Below are positions 1 to 9,131 of a DNA stretch of 64,000 nucleotides, piece after piece. Source of the stretch: Bradyrhizobium manausense (GTDB lineage: Bacteria; Pseudomonadota; Alphaproteobacteria; Rhizobiales; Xanthobacteraceae). The notes below the pieces were generated by a model. The model worked only from the letters and a program-made list of their open reading frames with translations. It ran no database searches and had not been told where the DNA came from. A program made the position numbers and the translations under genes. The stretch lies in contig NZ_JAFCLG010000001.1 in the NCBI RefSeq assembly GCF_018129685.1, positions 1,488,001 through 1,552,000 of the forward strand, read 5' to 3'. Positions within the stretch are counted from its first letter, which is position 1, and every line of letters starts with the position of its first letter.

Positions 1-1
1 C

Positions 2-1597
2 GAGGGGATCGAGATCCTCTGCGGCTATCCCGTCAATCATCTGATCGAGCACGCGGCGAAGGCCGAGATCCGCCCCGTGATGGTGCGGCAGGAGCGCGTC
101 GGCGTTCACATGGCGGATGCGATCTCGCGGGTCACCTCGGGGCGCACGATCGGTGCATTCTGCATGCAGCACGGCCCCGGCGCGGAGAATGCGATGGGCG
201 GCGTCGCGCAGTGCTTTGGCGAATCCGTGCCCGTGCTGGTGCTGCCGATGGGATATCAGCGCCGGCTTGCGCATATCGAGCCGAACTTCAATTCCAGCGA
301 GGCGATGAAGCCGTTCTCGAAATCGTCCGAGCCGATCATCATCGCCGCCGAGGTCGCCAACATCTTTCGGCGCGCCTTCTCCAAGCTCAAGAACGGCCGC
401 GGCGGGCCCGTCATCGTCGAGATCCCCGCCGACATGTGGAACGAGGAGGTGCCGGAGCCGCTGAACTACACGCCAGTGCTGCGCACCCGCTACGGCGCCG
501 ACCCCGTGCATTTAAAGGAGGCAGCCGCCCTGCTCGTCAACGCCAAACGGCCGGTGATCTATGCCGGTCAGGGCGTGCATTACGCGCAGGCCTGGCCGCA
601 GTTGAAGCGGCTGGCGGAGCGGCTCGCTATTCCCGTCACCACCAGCTTGGGAGGCAAATCCTCGTTTCCGGAAACGCATCCGCTTTCGCTCGGCTCGGGC
701 GGCCTCGCGGTGCCGCGCGCAGTTCCGAAATTTCTGGCCGAGGCCGACGTCATCTTCGGCATCGGCTGCTCCTTCACCGAGACCAGCTTTGGCATCGCCA
801 TGCCGAAGGACAAGACCATCGTCCATTCGACGCTTGATCCGAACCATCTCAACAAGGATGTCGAGGCGAAGATCGGCCTCGTCGGCGACGCCGGGCTCGT
901 GCTGGACGCGCTGCTCGAGGAGATCGGCAAGACCGTCACCGCCGATCGCGATGCTTCCGCGGTCGCCGCCGAGATCGCGGCCTCGCACAAGGAATGGCTG
1001 GCGAAATGGATGCCAAAACTCACCAGCAATGATGCTCCGCTCAACCCCTATCGCGTGCTATGGGACTTGCAGCACGCCGTCGACATCAACAACACCATCA
1101 TCACCCATGATGCCGGCAGCCCGCGCGACCAGCTCTCGCCGTTCTGGAAGGCGGTCACACCGCTCTCCTATCTTGGCTGGGGCAAGACGACCCAGCTCGG
1201 CTACGGGCTCGGTCTCGCAATGGGCGCAAAGCTGGCAAGACCCGACAAGCTCTGCATCAATGTCTGGGGCGATGCGGCGATCGGCTTCACCGGCATGGAT
1301 TTCGAGACCGCGGTGCGCGAGCGCATCCCGATCATGTCGATCCTGCTCAACAATTTCTCGATGGCGATCGAGCTCAAGGTCATGCCGATCTCGACGGAGA
1401 AGTATCGCTCGACCGATATTTCCGGCGACTACGCCGCGATGGCACGCGCCTTCGGCGGCTATGGCGAACGCGTCACAAAGCCCGAGGACATCATCCCCGC
1501 GATCAAGCGCGGCATCCAGAAAACGAAGGAAGGCGTGCCGGTGCTGCTGGAGTTCATCACCAGCAAGGAGACCGAGGTGTCGCGGCCGGGGACGTAG
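2..1597 (+). CDS. Thiamine pyrophosphate-requiring enzyme (acetolactate synthase-like), 5' end missing
   Basis: The reading frame is open from base 2, so the start lies outside the window; internal Met codons near 77 are not real starts. The visible N-terminal part contains RQERVGVHMAD, with the conserved Glu that activates the thiazolium ring in ThDP enzymes. The C-terminal part has GDAAIGFTGMDFETAVRE followed by LLNN, the GDG-X(25-27)-NN site that binds Mg2+ and diphosphate. The order N-domain, central domain, C-domain matches the acetolactate synthase, benzoylformate decarboxylase and oxalyl-CoA decarboxylase superfamily. Residues that would fix the substrate are not obvious to me, and no small regulatory subunit gene (ilvH) lies next to it. 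Call secure at superfamily level only. Confidence 0.85.
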   Translation, partial: EGIEILCGYPVNHLIEHAAKAEIRPVMVRQERVGVHMADAISRVTSGRTIGAFCMQHGPGAENAMGGVAQCFGESVPVLVLPMGYQRRLAHIEPNFNSSEAMKPFSKSSEPIIIAAEVANIFRRAFSKLKNGRGGPVIVEIPADMWNEEVPEPLNYTPVLRTRYGADPVHLKEAAALLVNAKRPVIYAGQGVHYAQAWPQLKRLAERLAIPVTTSLGGKSSFPETHPLSLGSGGLAVPRAVPKFLAEADVIFGIGCSFTETSFGIAMPKDKTIVHSTLDPNHLNKDVEAKIGLVGDAGLVLDALLEEIGKTVTADRDASAVAAEIAASHKEWLAKWMPKLTSNDAPLNPYRVLWDLQHAVDINNTIITHDAGSPRDQLSPFWKAVTPLSYLGWGKTTQLGYGLGLAMGAKLARPDKLCINVWGDAAIGFTGMDFETAVRERIPIMSILLNNFSMAIELKVMPISTEKYRSTDISGDYAAMARAFGGYGERVTKPEDIIPAIKRGIQKTKEGVPVLLEFITSKETEVSRPGT

Positions 1598-1606
1598 GGG
1601 AATCCC

Positions 1607-3196
1607 CTACTCCGCCATCTCGACCGGCTGAGTGACGGCGGGACCGGCCAGTGGCCGCTCCTCCATCATGATCAGACTGAGCGAGGCGGTGGTCATCAGC
1701 GCGGTCGCGGCCGCGAAGACGTAGCGGAAAGCGTGCCGCATGTCTTCAGTGGGGATCGCGGGAATACTGCCCGCAGCATGATGCTCGCCAGCGAGGGGAA
1801 TGTCGGCGCCGAGCGCAATGAGCAGGATCGCGGCAAATGCGGCGACCGTGAACGAGGACATCAGCGAGCGGAAGAAGTTCATCGCGCCCGTGATGGTGCC
1901 GACCAGCGGACGGGCGACGGAATTCTGGAGCGAGACCACGCAAACCGGGAAGGTCGTGCCGAGGCCGAGCGCAAACGCGGCCATCAGCGACAGCAACGCC
2001 CACAGCGGCAAGGTCGTCAGCGTGAGAGCGAGCGCGCACAGCGCGGCCCAGGACGTACCCACGATGGCGACGCGCTTGTAGTGCTTGGCCCGCGCCATGG
2101 TGCGGCCGGCGACGGCCGCGCCCACCGTCGAGACCGCCGCGAGCGGGATCAGCGCAAGGCCGGCCTCGCTGGCGCTGAGGTGATAGACCGACTCGTAATA
2201 GAGCGGCAGCTGCACGGTAAGGCCGGTGATCGCACCGAGACCGCACCCGCCCGCGGTCAGCGCGAAGGGCGCGACAGATCCCGAGAGCAGCGGCAACGGC
2301 AAAAACGGCTCGTCGGCGCGGCGCGCATGCCAGACGAAGGTGAGCGCGAGCGCGACGGCGCCGCCCACCATCGCAAGAACAGTCGGCGACAGCCATTTGA
2401 AGCGCGTGCCGCCCCAGGTCAGCACCAGCATGAAAACAACGGCCGAGGCCATCAGCAGCACGCCGCCGAGCCAGTCGACCTTGCGCTTGCGGTGAAACAC
2501 CGGGATCCGCTTCATCTTCGGCAACAGCAGCGCAAGTGCAGCAGCGGTGAGCGGAAGGTTGATCCAGAAGATCATCGACCAGTGCAGATGCTCGGCAAAG
2601 ACGCCGCCGATGACGGGGCCCAGGATGCCGCCGACCATCCAGACACTGGAGAAATAGGCCTGGTACTGGCCACGCTCGCGCGGGGAAACAACGTCGGAGA
2701 TCACGGTCTGCACGACCGGCATGATGCCGCCGCCGCCCAGTCCCTGCAGGCCGCGCGCGAGGATGAGCATCGGCATGCTTGGCGCGACCGCGCACAACAC
2801 CGAGCCGGCGACGAAAAGGCTGAGCGAAACGATGATCATGACCTTGCGGCCATAGATGTCGCTCAGCGTGCCGAACACCGGCGCAACCGCGGTCGAGGCG
2901 AGCAGATAGGCGGTGATGACCCAGGAGAGGTTCGAGACGTCGCCGAACTGGCGCCCGATGGTCGGCAGCGCGGTGGCGACGATGGTCTGGTCGAGGGCAG
3001 CCAGGAACATCGTCAGCATCAGGCTGATGACGATGGTGCGGACATCGTCCGAGGTCAGCGGTGCCGGCGGCGAGATCGACGGCGCGTCACTGACGCTGAT
3101 GACCTCGCCCGGAAGGCGGGTCAGTTCCTCGGCGAGATCGTCGGGCAATGTCTGGATATCGGCAGACGGGCTGCTCTGCCGTGCGAACTGGTTCAT
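1607..3196 (-). CDS. MFS transporter, DHA2 (EmrB/QacA-like) family
   Basis: A proton-coupled multidrug-type exporter of the inner membrane. After a hydrophilic N-terminus of about 60 residues come roughly 14 hydrophobic segments. DHA2 signatures are visible: LDQTIVATALP in TM1, GTLSDIYGRK (motif A) between TM2 and TM3, and GPVIGGVF (motif C) in TM5. The frame also allows a TTG start at 3229; I prefer the ATG at 3196, although neither has a clear ribosome site. It converges on the ThDP enzyme with only nine bases between stops. No membrane-fusion partner (EmrA/HlyD type) is adjacent, so it probably exports into the periplasm on its own. Substrate unknown. Confidence 0.88.
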   Translation of the reverse strand: MNQFARQSSPSADIQTLPDDLAEELTRLPGEVISVSDAPSISPPAPLTSDDVRTIVISLMLTMFLAALDQTIVATALPTIGRQFGDVSNLSWVITAYLLASTAVAPVFGTLSDIYGRKVMIIVSLSLFVAGSVLCAVAPSMPMLILARGLQGLGGGGIMPVVQTVISDVVSPRERGQYQAYFSSVWMVGGILGPVIGGVFAEHLHWSMIFWINLPLTAAALALLLPKMKRIPVFHRKRKVDWLGGVLLMASAVVFMLVLTWGGTRFKWLSPTVLAMVGGAVALALTFVWHARRADEPFLPLPLLSGSVAPFALTAGGCGLGAITGLTVQLPLYYESVYHLSASEAGLALIPLAAVSTVGAAVAGRTMARAKHYKRVAIVGTSWAALCALALTLTTLPLWALLSLMAAFALGLGTTFPVCVVSLQNSVARPLVGTITGAMNFFRSLMSSFTVAAFAAILLIALGADIPLAGEHHAAGSIPAIPTEDMRHAFRYVFAAATALMTTASLSLIMMEERPLAGPAVTQPVEMAE

Positions 3197-3355
3197 TTCG
3201 GGCGTGTCAGAGGGCTTGCTGCGGCGCAATGCCGCGAAGGATTCGTTCTACGAACCCAATCTAAACAGCAAACTTCTTCCCAGGCAGGCACCGCGGCGCA
3301 TGGGTGCATCCCGCGCCGTGGTCATCGCGAACATGTGAAGCCAGGATCGGGCGGA

Positions 3356-3871
3356 TCAGTCCTTGGGGCGTCGCTTCAGGCGCGCCCGTTTCGGCAGCTG
3401 CCCCGGCCACTGCACGAGGTGATGTTCGAGCTCTTCGTCCGGAATCGCCTCCTCGGTGCCCTCGACCCGGCCGCGCACGGAGACGCCGGCCTCGTGCACC
3501 GTGTTGGGATCGCCCGAAATCAGCGGATGCCACCAATAGAGATCGCGGCCCTGGGCGACGAGCCTGTAGCCGCAGCTCGGCGGCAGCCATGTCAGGGTCC
3601 GGACCTTTTCGGGCGTCATGACAACGCAGTCCGGCACGAAGTCGAAGCGATTCGCGTAGCTCTTGCAGCCGGCCGAGCAGGAATCGAGCAGCCTGCAGCT
3701 GACATCGGTGAAATAGATCTCGCCGGTATCCTCATCTTCGAGCTTGTTCAGGCAGCAGCGGCCGCAGCCGTCGCACAGGCTCTCCCACTCGGCCGGCGAC
3801 ATCTCCTCCATCTTCTTGGTTTTCCAGAAGAATCCATCCTGGTCCGAAGGTGGCTTGCGAGCTGCGGTCAT
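3356..3871 (-). CDS. YcgN/UPF0260 family cysteine-cluster protein
   Basis: About 171 residues beginning [16 protein letters not shown]. It has the signature of the UPF0260 (YcgN) family: a cysteine cluster CDGCGRCC followed by further cysteines in [14 protein letters not shown], and a conserved [18 protein letters not shown] segment. The clustered cysteines suggest an iron-sulfur or zinc site, but no member has a firmly established biochemical role that I know of. I chose the ATG at 3871 because the 13 upstream codons look unlike the family. It is a single gene transcribed away from the penicillin-binding protein gene; the roughly 300 bp between them contain no other convincing gene. Confidence 0.88.
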   Translation of the reverse strand: MTAARKPPSDQDGFFWKTKKMEEMSPAEWESLCDGCGRCCLNKLEDEDTGEIYFTDVSCRLLDSCSAGCKSYANRFDFVPDCVVMTPEKVRTLTWLPPSCGYRLVAQGRDLYWWHPLISGDPNTVHEAGVSVRGRVEGTEEAIPDEELEHHLVQWPGQLPKRARLKRRPKD

Positions 3872-4167
3872 GCGCCTGATACTAATCCAAAGAGCTGCGG
3901 GTAGCACCATCTAGGGCGGGCTGCCCGGAAGCTGCAAGCAAGGCCGGCAGAAGCCCCGTAATGAACCGGGGTTCAATTCAGCCTGTTGTTCAAAATTGCG
4001 AGCCTGACCATTGGTTTATAGGCCCCGCTCGGCTAGAAGGACAGCAAGTCCGCCTTGGGTGCGCGAAACGGGCGCCTTGGGTTTGCCGCAACAATCCCTC
4101 AAGACGTCTCGATGCCGCCCCGGCCGGGTTGCTTGAACGCTTTCGAAGCGAGCCTCAAGGGTTCTAG

Positions 4168-6459
4168 GTGGTCCAGAACACACCATCCAATTGGAAGAGC
4201 AAAGTCCGGAACTTCTTCCTGGACCTCGATGCACGCATCGACTCCTCGCTGTTCTCCTCGGCCAAGGGCATCCGCGAGCTCTACGAACGCTACTCGACTT
4301 TCATGGACCGCTTCTATGTCGGGCGATGGAAGCGCTGGGTGTTCATCGAGCCGTTGTCGGAAGCCGCGACGCTCGGCCTCGGCGGCATGGTGCTGATGCT
4401 GATCCTCGCCATTCCCGCCTTCCGCGAGACCGCGGACGAGGACTGGCTGAAGAAGTCCGACCTCGCGGTGACGTTCCTCGACCGCTACGGCAACCCGATC
4501 GGCAGCCGCGGCATCAAGCACAACGACTCGATCCCGCTGGAAGATTTTCCTGATGTCCTGATCAAGGCGACGCTCGCGACCGAAGACCGCCGCTTCTACG
4601 AGCATTTCGGCATCGACATCGCCGGCACGGCGCGCGCGCTCGTCACCAACGCGCAGGCGGGCGGCGTCCGCCAGGGCGGCTCCTCGATCACGCAGCAGCT
4701 CGCCAAGAATCTGTTCCTGAGCAACGAGCGCACCATCGAGCGCAAGATCAACGAGGCCTTCCTCGCGGTCTGGCTGGAATGGCGCCTGACCAAGAACGAG
4801 ATCCTCAAGCTCTATCTCGACCGCGCCTATATGGGCGGCGGCACCTTCGGCGTCGACGGTGCGGCGCATTTCTACTTCAACAAATCGGCGCGCGACGTGA
4901 CGCTGGCGGAAGCCGCGATGCTCGCGGGCCTGTTCAAGGCGCCGACGAAATACGCGCCGCACATCAACCTGCCCGCCGCGCGTGCCCGCGCCAACGTCGT
5001 GCTCGACAATCTCGTCGATGCCGGCTTCATGACCGAGGGCCAAGTGTTCGGCGCCCGCCGCAACCCGGCCTTCGCGGTCGACCGCCGCGACGAGGCCTCG
5101 CCGAACTATTATCTCGACTATGCCTTCGACGAGATGCGCAAGCTCGTCGACACCTTCCCGAAATCCTACACCGAGCGCGTGTTCGTCGTTCGCCTCGCGA
5201 TCGACACCAACGTGCAGAAGGCCGCGGAAGACGCCATCGAGAACCAGCTGCGCCAGTTCGGCCGCGACTATCACGCGACACAGGCTGCGACCGTCGTCTC
5301 CGATCTCGACGGCGGCATTCGCGCCATGGTCGGCGGCCGCGATTACGGCGCCAGTCAGTTCAACCGCGCCGTCGACGCCTATCGCCAGCCGGGCTCCTCG
5401 TTCAAGCCTTACGTCTACACCACCGCGCTCCTGAACGGCTTCACGCCGAACTCGGTCGTGGTCGACGGCCCGGTCTGCATCGGCAATTGGTGTCCGCAGA
5501 ACTATGGCCATTCCTATTCCGGCGCGGTGACGCTGACGCAGGCGATCACGCGCTCGATCAACGTCGTGCCCGTCAAACTCTCGATCGCGATCGGCCAGAA
5601 GGAACAGCCCAAGGCACCGAACCCGGCCAAGATCGGCCGCGCCAAGATCGTCGAGGTCGCCCGCCGCTTCGGCATCAAGGCGCCGCTGCCCGACACGCCG
5701 TCGCTGCCGATCGGCTCGGACGAAGTCACCGTGCTCGAACACGCCGTCGCCTATGCGACCTTCCCCAACCGCGGCAAATCGGTGACGCCGCATTCGGTGC
5801 TCGAGGTGCGCACCGGCGCAGGCGATCTCGTCTGGCGCTGGGACCGCGACGGCCCGAAGCCGAAGCAGGCCATTCCCGCGAATATCGCCGCCGACATGGC
5901 CGGCATGATGAGCCACGTCGTCAGCGAAGGCACCGCGCGCCGCGCCGCGCTCGACGGCATTCCGACCGCCGGCAAAACCGGCACCACCAATGCGTATCGC
6001 GACGCCTGGTTCGTCGGCTACACCGGCAATTTCACTTGCGCGGTCTGGTACGGCAATGACGACTACTCGCCGACCAACCGCATGACCGGCGGCTCGCTGC
6101 CGGCGCAGACCTGGCACGACATCATGGTCGCCGCGCATCAGGGCGTCGAGGTCCGCGAGATTGCCGGCATCGGCATGGGCCAGAAGCTGCCGCCGGAGCG
6201 CGTTGCCAACGCGCAGGCCAATGCCGGACCGAAGGTGCTGGAGACCAAGCCCGGCCCGCCGCCGGTGCTGACCAAGCGCGGCGCCGACATTTTGGTGCGC
6301 GTCGAGAAGCTGCTCGACGACGCGGCCAAGACCACCACCAAGTCGGCGACCGACGACAGCAAGCAGGCCAAGCCGGCCTCGTCGACGAGCGCGCTCGCCT
6401 TCCCGCAGAATTACGCGGCCGAGGAGAACGCGAACGCATCCACCCCGCGCAAGAATTGA
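4168..6459 (+). CDS. Class A penicillin-binding protein 1A (bifunctional transglycosylase/transpeptidase)
   Basis: Polymerises and cross-links peptidoglycan on the outer face of the inner membrane. A GTG start follows directly after an in-frame TAG, with AGGG six bases upstream. A short cytoplasmic tail leads into one TM segment (about residues 70-90). The GT51 transglycosylase domain contains EDRRFYEHFGID, with catalytic Glu near 139, and GGSSITQQLAKN. The transpeptidase domain has SSFK (acyl-enzyme Ser near 410), SIN (about 463-465) and KTGTT (Lys near 603). Length, 763 residues, is normal for PBP1A. The C-terminal tail after about residue 690 is low-complexity and Ala/Lys/Thr-rich. Confidence 0.93.
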   Translation: MVQNTPSNWKSKVRNFFLDLDARIDSSLFSSAKGIRELYERYSTFMDRFYVGRWKRWVFIEPLSEAATLGLGGMVLMLILAIPAFRETADEDWLKKSDLAVTFLDRYGNPIGSRGIKHNDSIPLEDFPDVLIKATLATEDRRFYEHFGIDIAGTARALVTNAQAGGVRQGGSSITQQLAKNLFLSNERTIERKINEAFLAVWLEWRLTKNEILKLYLDRAYMGGGTFGVDGAAHFYFNKSARDVTLAEAAMLAGLFKAPTKYAPHINLPAARARANVVLDNLVDAGFMTEGQVFGARRNPAFAVDRRDEASPNYYLDYAFDEMRKLVDTFPKSYTERVFVVRLAIDTNVQKAAEDAIENQLRQFGRDYHATQAATVVSDLDGGIRAMVGGRDYGASQFNRAVDAYRQPGSSFKPYVYTTALLNGFTPNSVVVDGPVCIGNWCPQNYGHSYSGAVTLTQAITRSINVVPVKLSIAIGQKEQPKAPNPAKIGRAKIVEVARRFGIKAPLPDTPSLPIGSDEVTVLEHAVAYATFPNRGKSVTPHSVLEVRTGAGDLVWRWDRDGPKPKQAIPANIAADMAGMMSHVVSEGTARRAALDGIPTAGKTGTTNAYRDAWFVGYTGNFTCAVWYGNDDYSPTNRMTGGSLPAQTWHDIMVAAHQGVEVREIAGIGMGQKLPPERVANAQANAGPKVLETKPGPPPVLTKRGADILVRVEKLLDDAAKTTTKSATDDSKQAKPASSTSALAFPQNYAAEENANASTPRKN

Positions 6460-6468
6460 TCTGATCCC

Positions 6469-7047
6469 GTGCGGCTGCTCCTGATCACATTGACGGCCCT
6501 TCTGCTCGCGAGCGTGGTCGGCGTCGGCGCGACCTGGATGACGACGACGCGCGGCACCGAGATCGGCGCGCTGACCATCGGCCCCTGGACCGCGCGTCCG
6601 CGCACCGGCACCGCCGACGTCGATCCCTATTCGCGCGCCACCATCGTGCGCAACGGCGAGCTGCCGATCGGCACCGGCGACGGCGTTGCCTTCACCGCGA
6701 CCACCGACGACAAGAAGAAGGCGCTCGACGGCCGCTGCGACGTCGTCGTGTCGGGCGTGACGCCACCGGCGCGGTTCTGGACCCTGACGCTGTACGACCG
6801 CAAGGGCCATCTCGTCGCCAACTCGCTGCAGCGTTACGGCTTCACCAGCCAGGAGATCGTGCGCCAGTCCGACGGCTCGTTCGAGATCCACATTGCCGCG
6901 CGCTCGCGCGCCGGCAACTGGCTGCCGACCGGCGGCATCGAGCGCTACGCGCTGATGTTCCGCCTCTACGACACGCCGGTTGGGGTGGCGACGCGCACCC
7001 AGCGCGACGCGCCGATGCCCTCCATCGCGACGGTGGGCTGCTCATGA
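6469..7047 (+). CDS. DUF1214 domain protein, membrane-anchored
   Basis: 192 residues from a GTG start nine bases after the PBP1A stop. The N-terminus (RLLLITLTALLLASVV) is a signal anchor, so the rest should face the periplasm. The core matches DUF1214: a Tyr-Ser-Arg-Ala segment, then PPARFWTLTLYDRKG, and near the end AGNWLPTGGIERYALMFRLYD. DUF1214 usually sits downstream of DUF1254 in one larger polypeptide. Here the two domains are separate, adjacent genes that overlap by four bases, so the products probably act together. Function is not known. Proximity to the PBP gene may mean co-transcription, but a functional link is inference. Confidence 0.82.
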   Translation: MRLLLITLTALLLASVVGVGATWMTTTRGTEIGALTIGPWTARPRTGTADVDPYSRATIVRNGELPIGTGDGVAFTATTDDKKKALDGRCDVVVSGVTPPARFWTLTLYDRKGHLVANSLQRYGFTSQEIVRQSDGSFEIHIAARSRAGNWLPTGGIERYALMFRLYDTPVGVATRTQRDAPMPSIATVGCS

Positions 7048-7628
7048 TCCGCCTCGCGTTCACGATCCTTGCCGGTGTGGTGCTGGGCCTCGTGGTCCAT
7101 CTCGTCAGCGTGCTCGCCCTGCCGCGCATCGCAACGCAAGACGCCTATTCGCGGCTGACGCCGATGACCAAGCTCAACGGCGTCACGCAGCTTCCGCTTG
7201 CCGATCCGCAGACCTCGCCGATGCCGTTCATGGATCCGGCCTTTGCGCTCGCGATCTGCCGCTACGATCTGTCGGGCGGCCCGATCAAGCTCACCGTGCC
7301 GGTGAGCCAGGCCTACACGTCGGTGTCGTTCTACACCCGCAACGAGATCGCCTACTACGCTATCAACGACCGCTCGGCCGGCAAGAAGGTGATCGAGCTC
7401 GACCTGATGACCGAGGCGCAGCACAACGCTCTGCCCGAGGACGAAGAGATCACCGCGGCCGACCGCCTGATCATCGACTCGCCGACCGCCACCGGCCTGA
7501 TCCTGATGAAGGCGCTGGCCGCCGAGCCCGGGCTGATGCCGCAGGCCCAGGCCTCGCTGCAGGCTGCGACCTGCGCGCCGCAGACCGACGCGCCGGCCAA
7601 GGCCGAGGCGCCGCGCGGCCGGCGCTGA
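7044..7628 (+). CDS. DUF1254 domain protein, membrane-anchored
   Basis: 194 residues starting in an ATGA overlap with the DUF1214 gene, which implies translational coupling. The N-terminal hydrophobic stretch (AFTILAGVVLGLVVHLVSV) is a signal anchor. The soluble part shows DUF1254-like features: DAYSRLTPMTKLNGVTQLPL, an aromatic segment YTSVSFYTRNEIAYYAIND, and a terminal Cys. In two-domain relatives DUF1254 precedes DUF1214; here the gene order is reversed. No catalytic motif is recognisable. The C-terminus is Ala/Lys/Arg-rich and probably unstructured. Confidence 0.8.
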   Translation: MIRLAFTILAGVVLGLVVHLVSVLALPRIATQDAYSRLTPMTKLNGVTQLPLADPQTSPMPFMDPAFALAICRYDLSGGPIKLTVPVSQAYTSVSFYTRNEIAYYAINDRSAGKKVIELDLMTEAQHNALPEDEEITAADRLIIDSPTATGLILMKALAAEPGLMPQAQASLQAATCAPQTDAPAKAEAPRGRR

Positions 7629-7819
7629 CGCGCAGGCGTTGCGACGCCTTCAAGGCATCGAGCGCGAAAACAACCCCATGCACAGTAGCGGGGCATTGAA
7701 ATGATTAGACTAACGCTCCGCATTGCCTGGCATCGGCGCGGCGATGATCGGGAGCCCTGAAAACTGTGCTTGCGCAGAGGACCCGCCGCGCAATCATCTG
7801 CTGTTTTACCGAAAAACGC

Positions 7820-7849
7820 TTGACCCGTCGGGCAAAACACCGGCATAAT
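7820..7849 (+). promoter_or_regulatory. Candidate sigma-70-type promoter for a very short transcript
   Basis: TTGACC at 7820-7825 and CATAAT at 7844-7849 are separated by 18 bp. Transcription from here would begin near 7857 and meet the terminator at 7874-7904 after only about 48 nucleotides, with no reading frame in between. The motif also contains the palindrome CCCGTCGGG, so part of it may belong to a dispersed repeat rather than to a promoter. Confidence 0.35.
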
Positions 7850-7873
7850 GGCATCATCGAAAAATTCGTAGCA

Positions 7874-7904
7874 CCCGCGCGGAGAAATCCGCCGCGGGTT
7901 TTTT
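7874..7904 (+). terminator. Rho-independent terminator
   Basis: Stem arms CCCGCGCGGA and TCCGCCGCGGG pair around a GAAA loop with a single bulged C, followed by six Ts (7899-7904). The orientation fits the end of the DUF1214/DUF1254 transcript or a short RNA starting near 7857. The T-run touches the stop codon of the convergent MFS gene. Confidence 0.8.
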
Positions 7905-9130
7905 CATGCCGAAGGAGGAATGCCATGATCAAGCGAGTGCTTCGCATGAACCATCCTCGCCCAGAGCAGCGCGAGCGGCCCGACCGCGATCCCGACCGCA
8001 AGCACGATGAACACCAGCAGCCAGCCGCTTGCGCTTTGCGGGCCGCCGGCCGCGTCGAGCGCAGCACCCGTTCCCCAGGCCCCGAGCGCTGACAGGCCGA
8101 AACCGATCGTCGAATGCAGGGCCAGGGTCGCGCCGCGGTGTTCGGACACAGCGGCAGCCGACATGCCCGCGGTCAACGCGCCCGAATCCGCAGGCACGGT
8201 CAGGCCATAGACGAGCAGCAGCAGCGCAAGCACCCCTGCCGGAGCCGTCGCGTTGAACCCGATGATCAGCGCAACGCAGGCCGACGCGATCATGACCATC
8301 GTGATGGCGCGATGGCGGCCAAATTTCAGCGCGGCTTCATTGCCGAGGATGCTGGCGGGCATCGAGATCACCGCGAAGCAGAAGCTCATCACGACAGGAC
8401 TGAGCCATGACGGTGCGCCTTGATGGGTGATGACGAAGGTCCAGAAGCCGACCAACCAGGTGCGGATCCCGTAAAGCTCGAAGCAATGCGCGCCGTAGCC
8501 GAAGATATAACCCAGCGCCTCACGATTGGCGAAGACGGGTGCGAAATCGAGGAGGCGCCCCACCTTCGGCCCGGGCCGTCGCTCCTGCATCAGCAGGCAC
8601 GCGACAACCATCGCAATGGGGCCGAAGCCGGTCACGACGAACGCGGTCCGCCAGCCCCAACGATCGGCGATGACTTGCGCCGCCAGGAACGAGAGGCCGA
8701 CGCCGACTGAAAAGCTCGACGTGTACAACGTGACGGCCCGCGAGGTGTCGCCGGCCGGGAGGCGGTCCGTCAACGCCTTCAGTCCCGGCATGTAGGCACC
8801 CGCAAATCCAAGCCCCGCAATGGACCAGATCGCACTCGCCGACCAGAATCCCTGCGCGAAGATGCCAAAGGCGACAGTCGCAAGCCCGCTGACGATCGAG
8901 CCCCAGAGCAGCACGCGTCGCGCATCGATGCGGTCGGTCAAGGTCGTCAGCAAGGGCACCGCGAGCATGTAGCCGAACGCGTAACCGCTCGCCATCAATC
9001 CACCCTCGGCGGCGGAGAGCCCCCATGCCGGCATCAAGTGCTGCGCGAGGTTTGCAGACAACGTCACGTGCGGCAGCAGATTGCCGACCTGTCCGATGCA
9101 CATCACCACAATCAAAGATCGACCGCTCAA
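7904..9130 (-). CDS. MFS transporter (ars-island associated)
   Basis: About 408 residues with roughly 12 hydrophobic segments and a motif-A-like LLTTLTDRIDARRVLL after TM2, so an MFS permease. The frame is open further upstream, but a TTG at 9130 lies just after the stop of the preceding gene with GGGAGG about 14 bases before it; ATG codons at 9103 and 9184 are alternatives. It is the last gene of the leftward operon arsR, flavoprotein, MFS, MFS. Position in the operon suggests export of a metalloid species or of the flavoprotein product; the substrate cannot be read from sequence. Confidence 0.82.
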   Translation of the reverse strand: MSGRSLIVVMCIGQVGNLLPHVTLSANLAQHLMPAWGLSAAEGGLMASGYAFGYMLAVPLLTTLTDRIDARRVLLWGSIVSGLATVAFGIFAQGFWSASAIWSIAGLGFAGAYMPGLKALTDRLPAGDTSRAVTLYTSSFSVGVGLSFLAAQVIADRWGWRTAFVVTGFGPIAMVVACLLMQERRPGPKVGRLLDFAPVFANREALGYIFGYGAHCFELYGIRTWLVGFWTFVITHQGAPSWLSPVVMSFCFAVISMPASILGNEAALKFGRHRAITMVMIASACVALIIGFNATAPAGVLALLLLVYGLTVPADSGALTAGMSAAAVSEHRGATLALHSTIGFGLSALGAWGTGAALDAAGGPQSASGWLLVFIVLAVGIAVGPLALLWARMVHAKHSLDHGIPPSA

Positions 9131-9131
9131 G

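Noticed and set aside
1733..3904. 723-codon open frame on the plus strand across the MFS and UPF0260 genes
   Set aside because: Shadow of two real minus-strand genes; low-complexity charged translation with no family features.
3961..4167. 68-codon frame before the PBP1A gene
   Set aside because: No ribosome site, no conserved-looking features; more likely promoter and leader of PBP1A.
4099..6891. 930-codon open frame on the minus strand opposite the penicillin-binding protein gene
   Set aside because: Antisense shadow: composition is Arg/Ala/Gly/Asp-rich without domains, while the plus strand encodes a complete PBP1A with all catalytic motifs.
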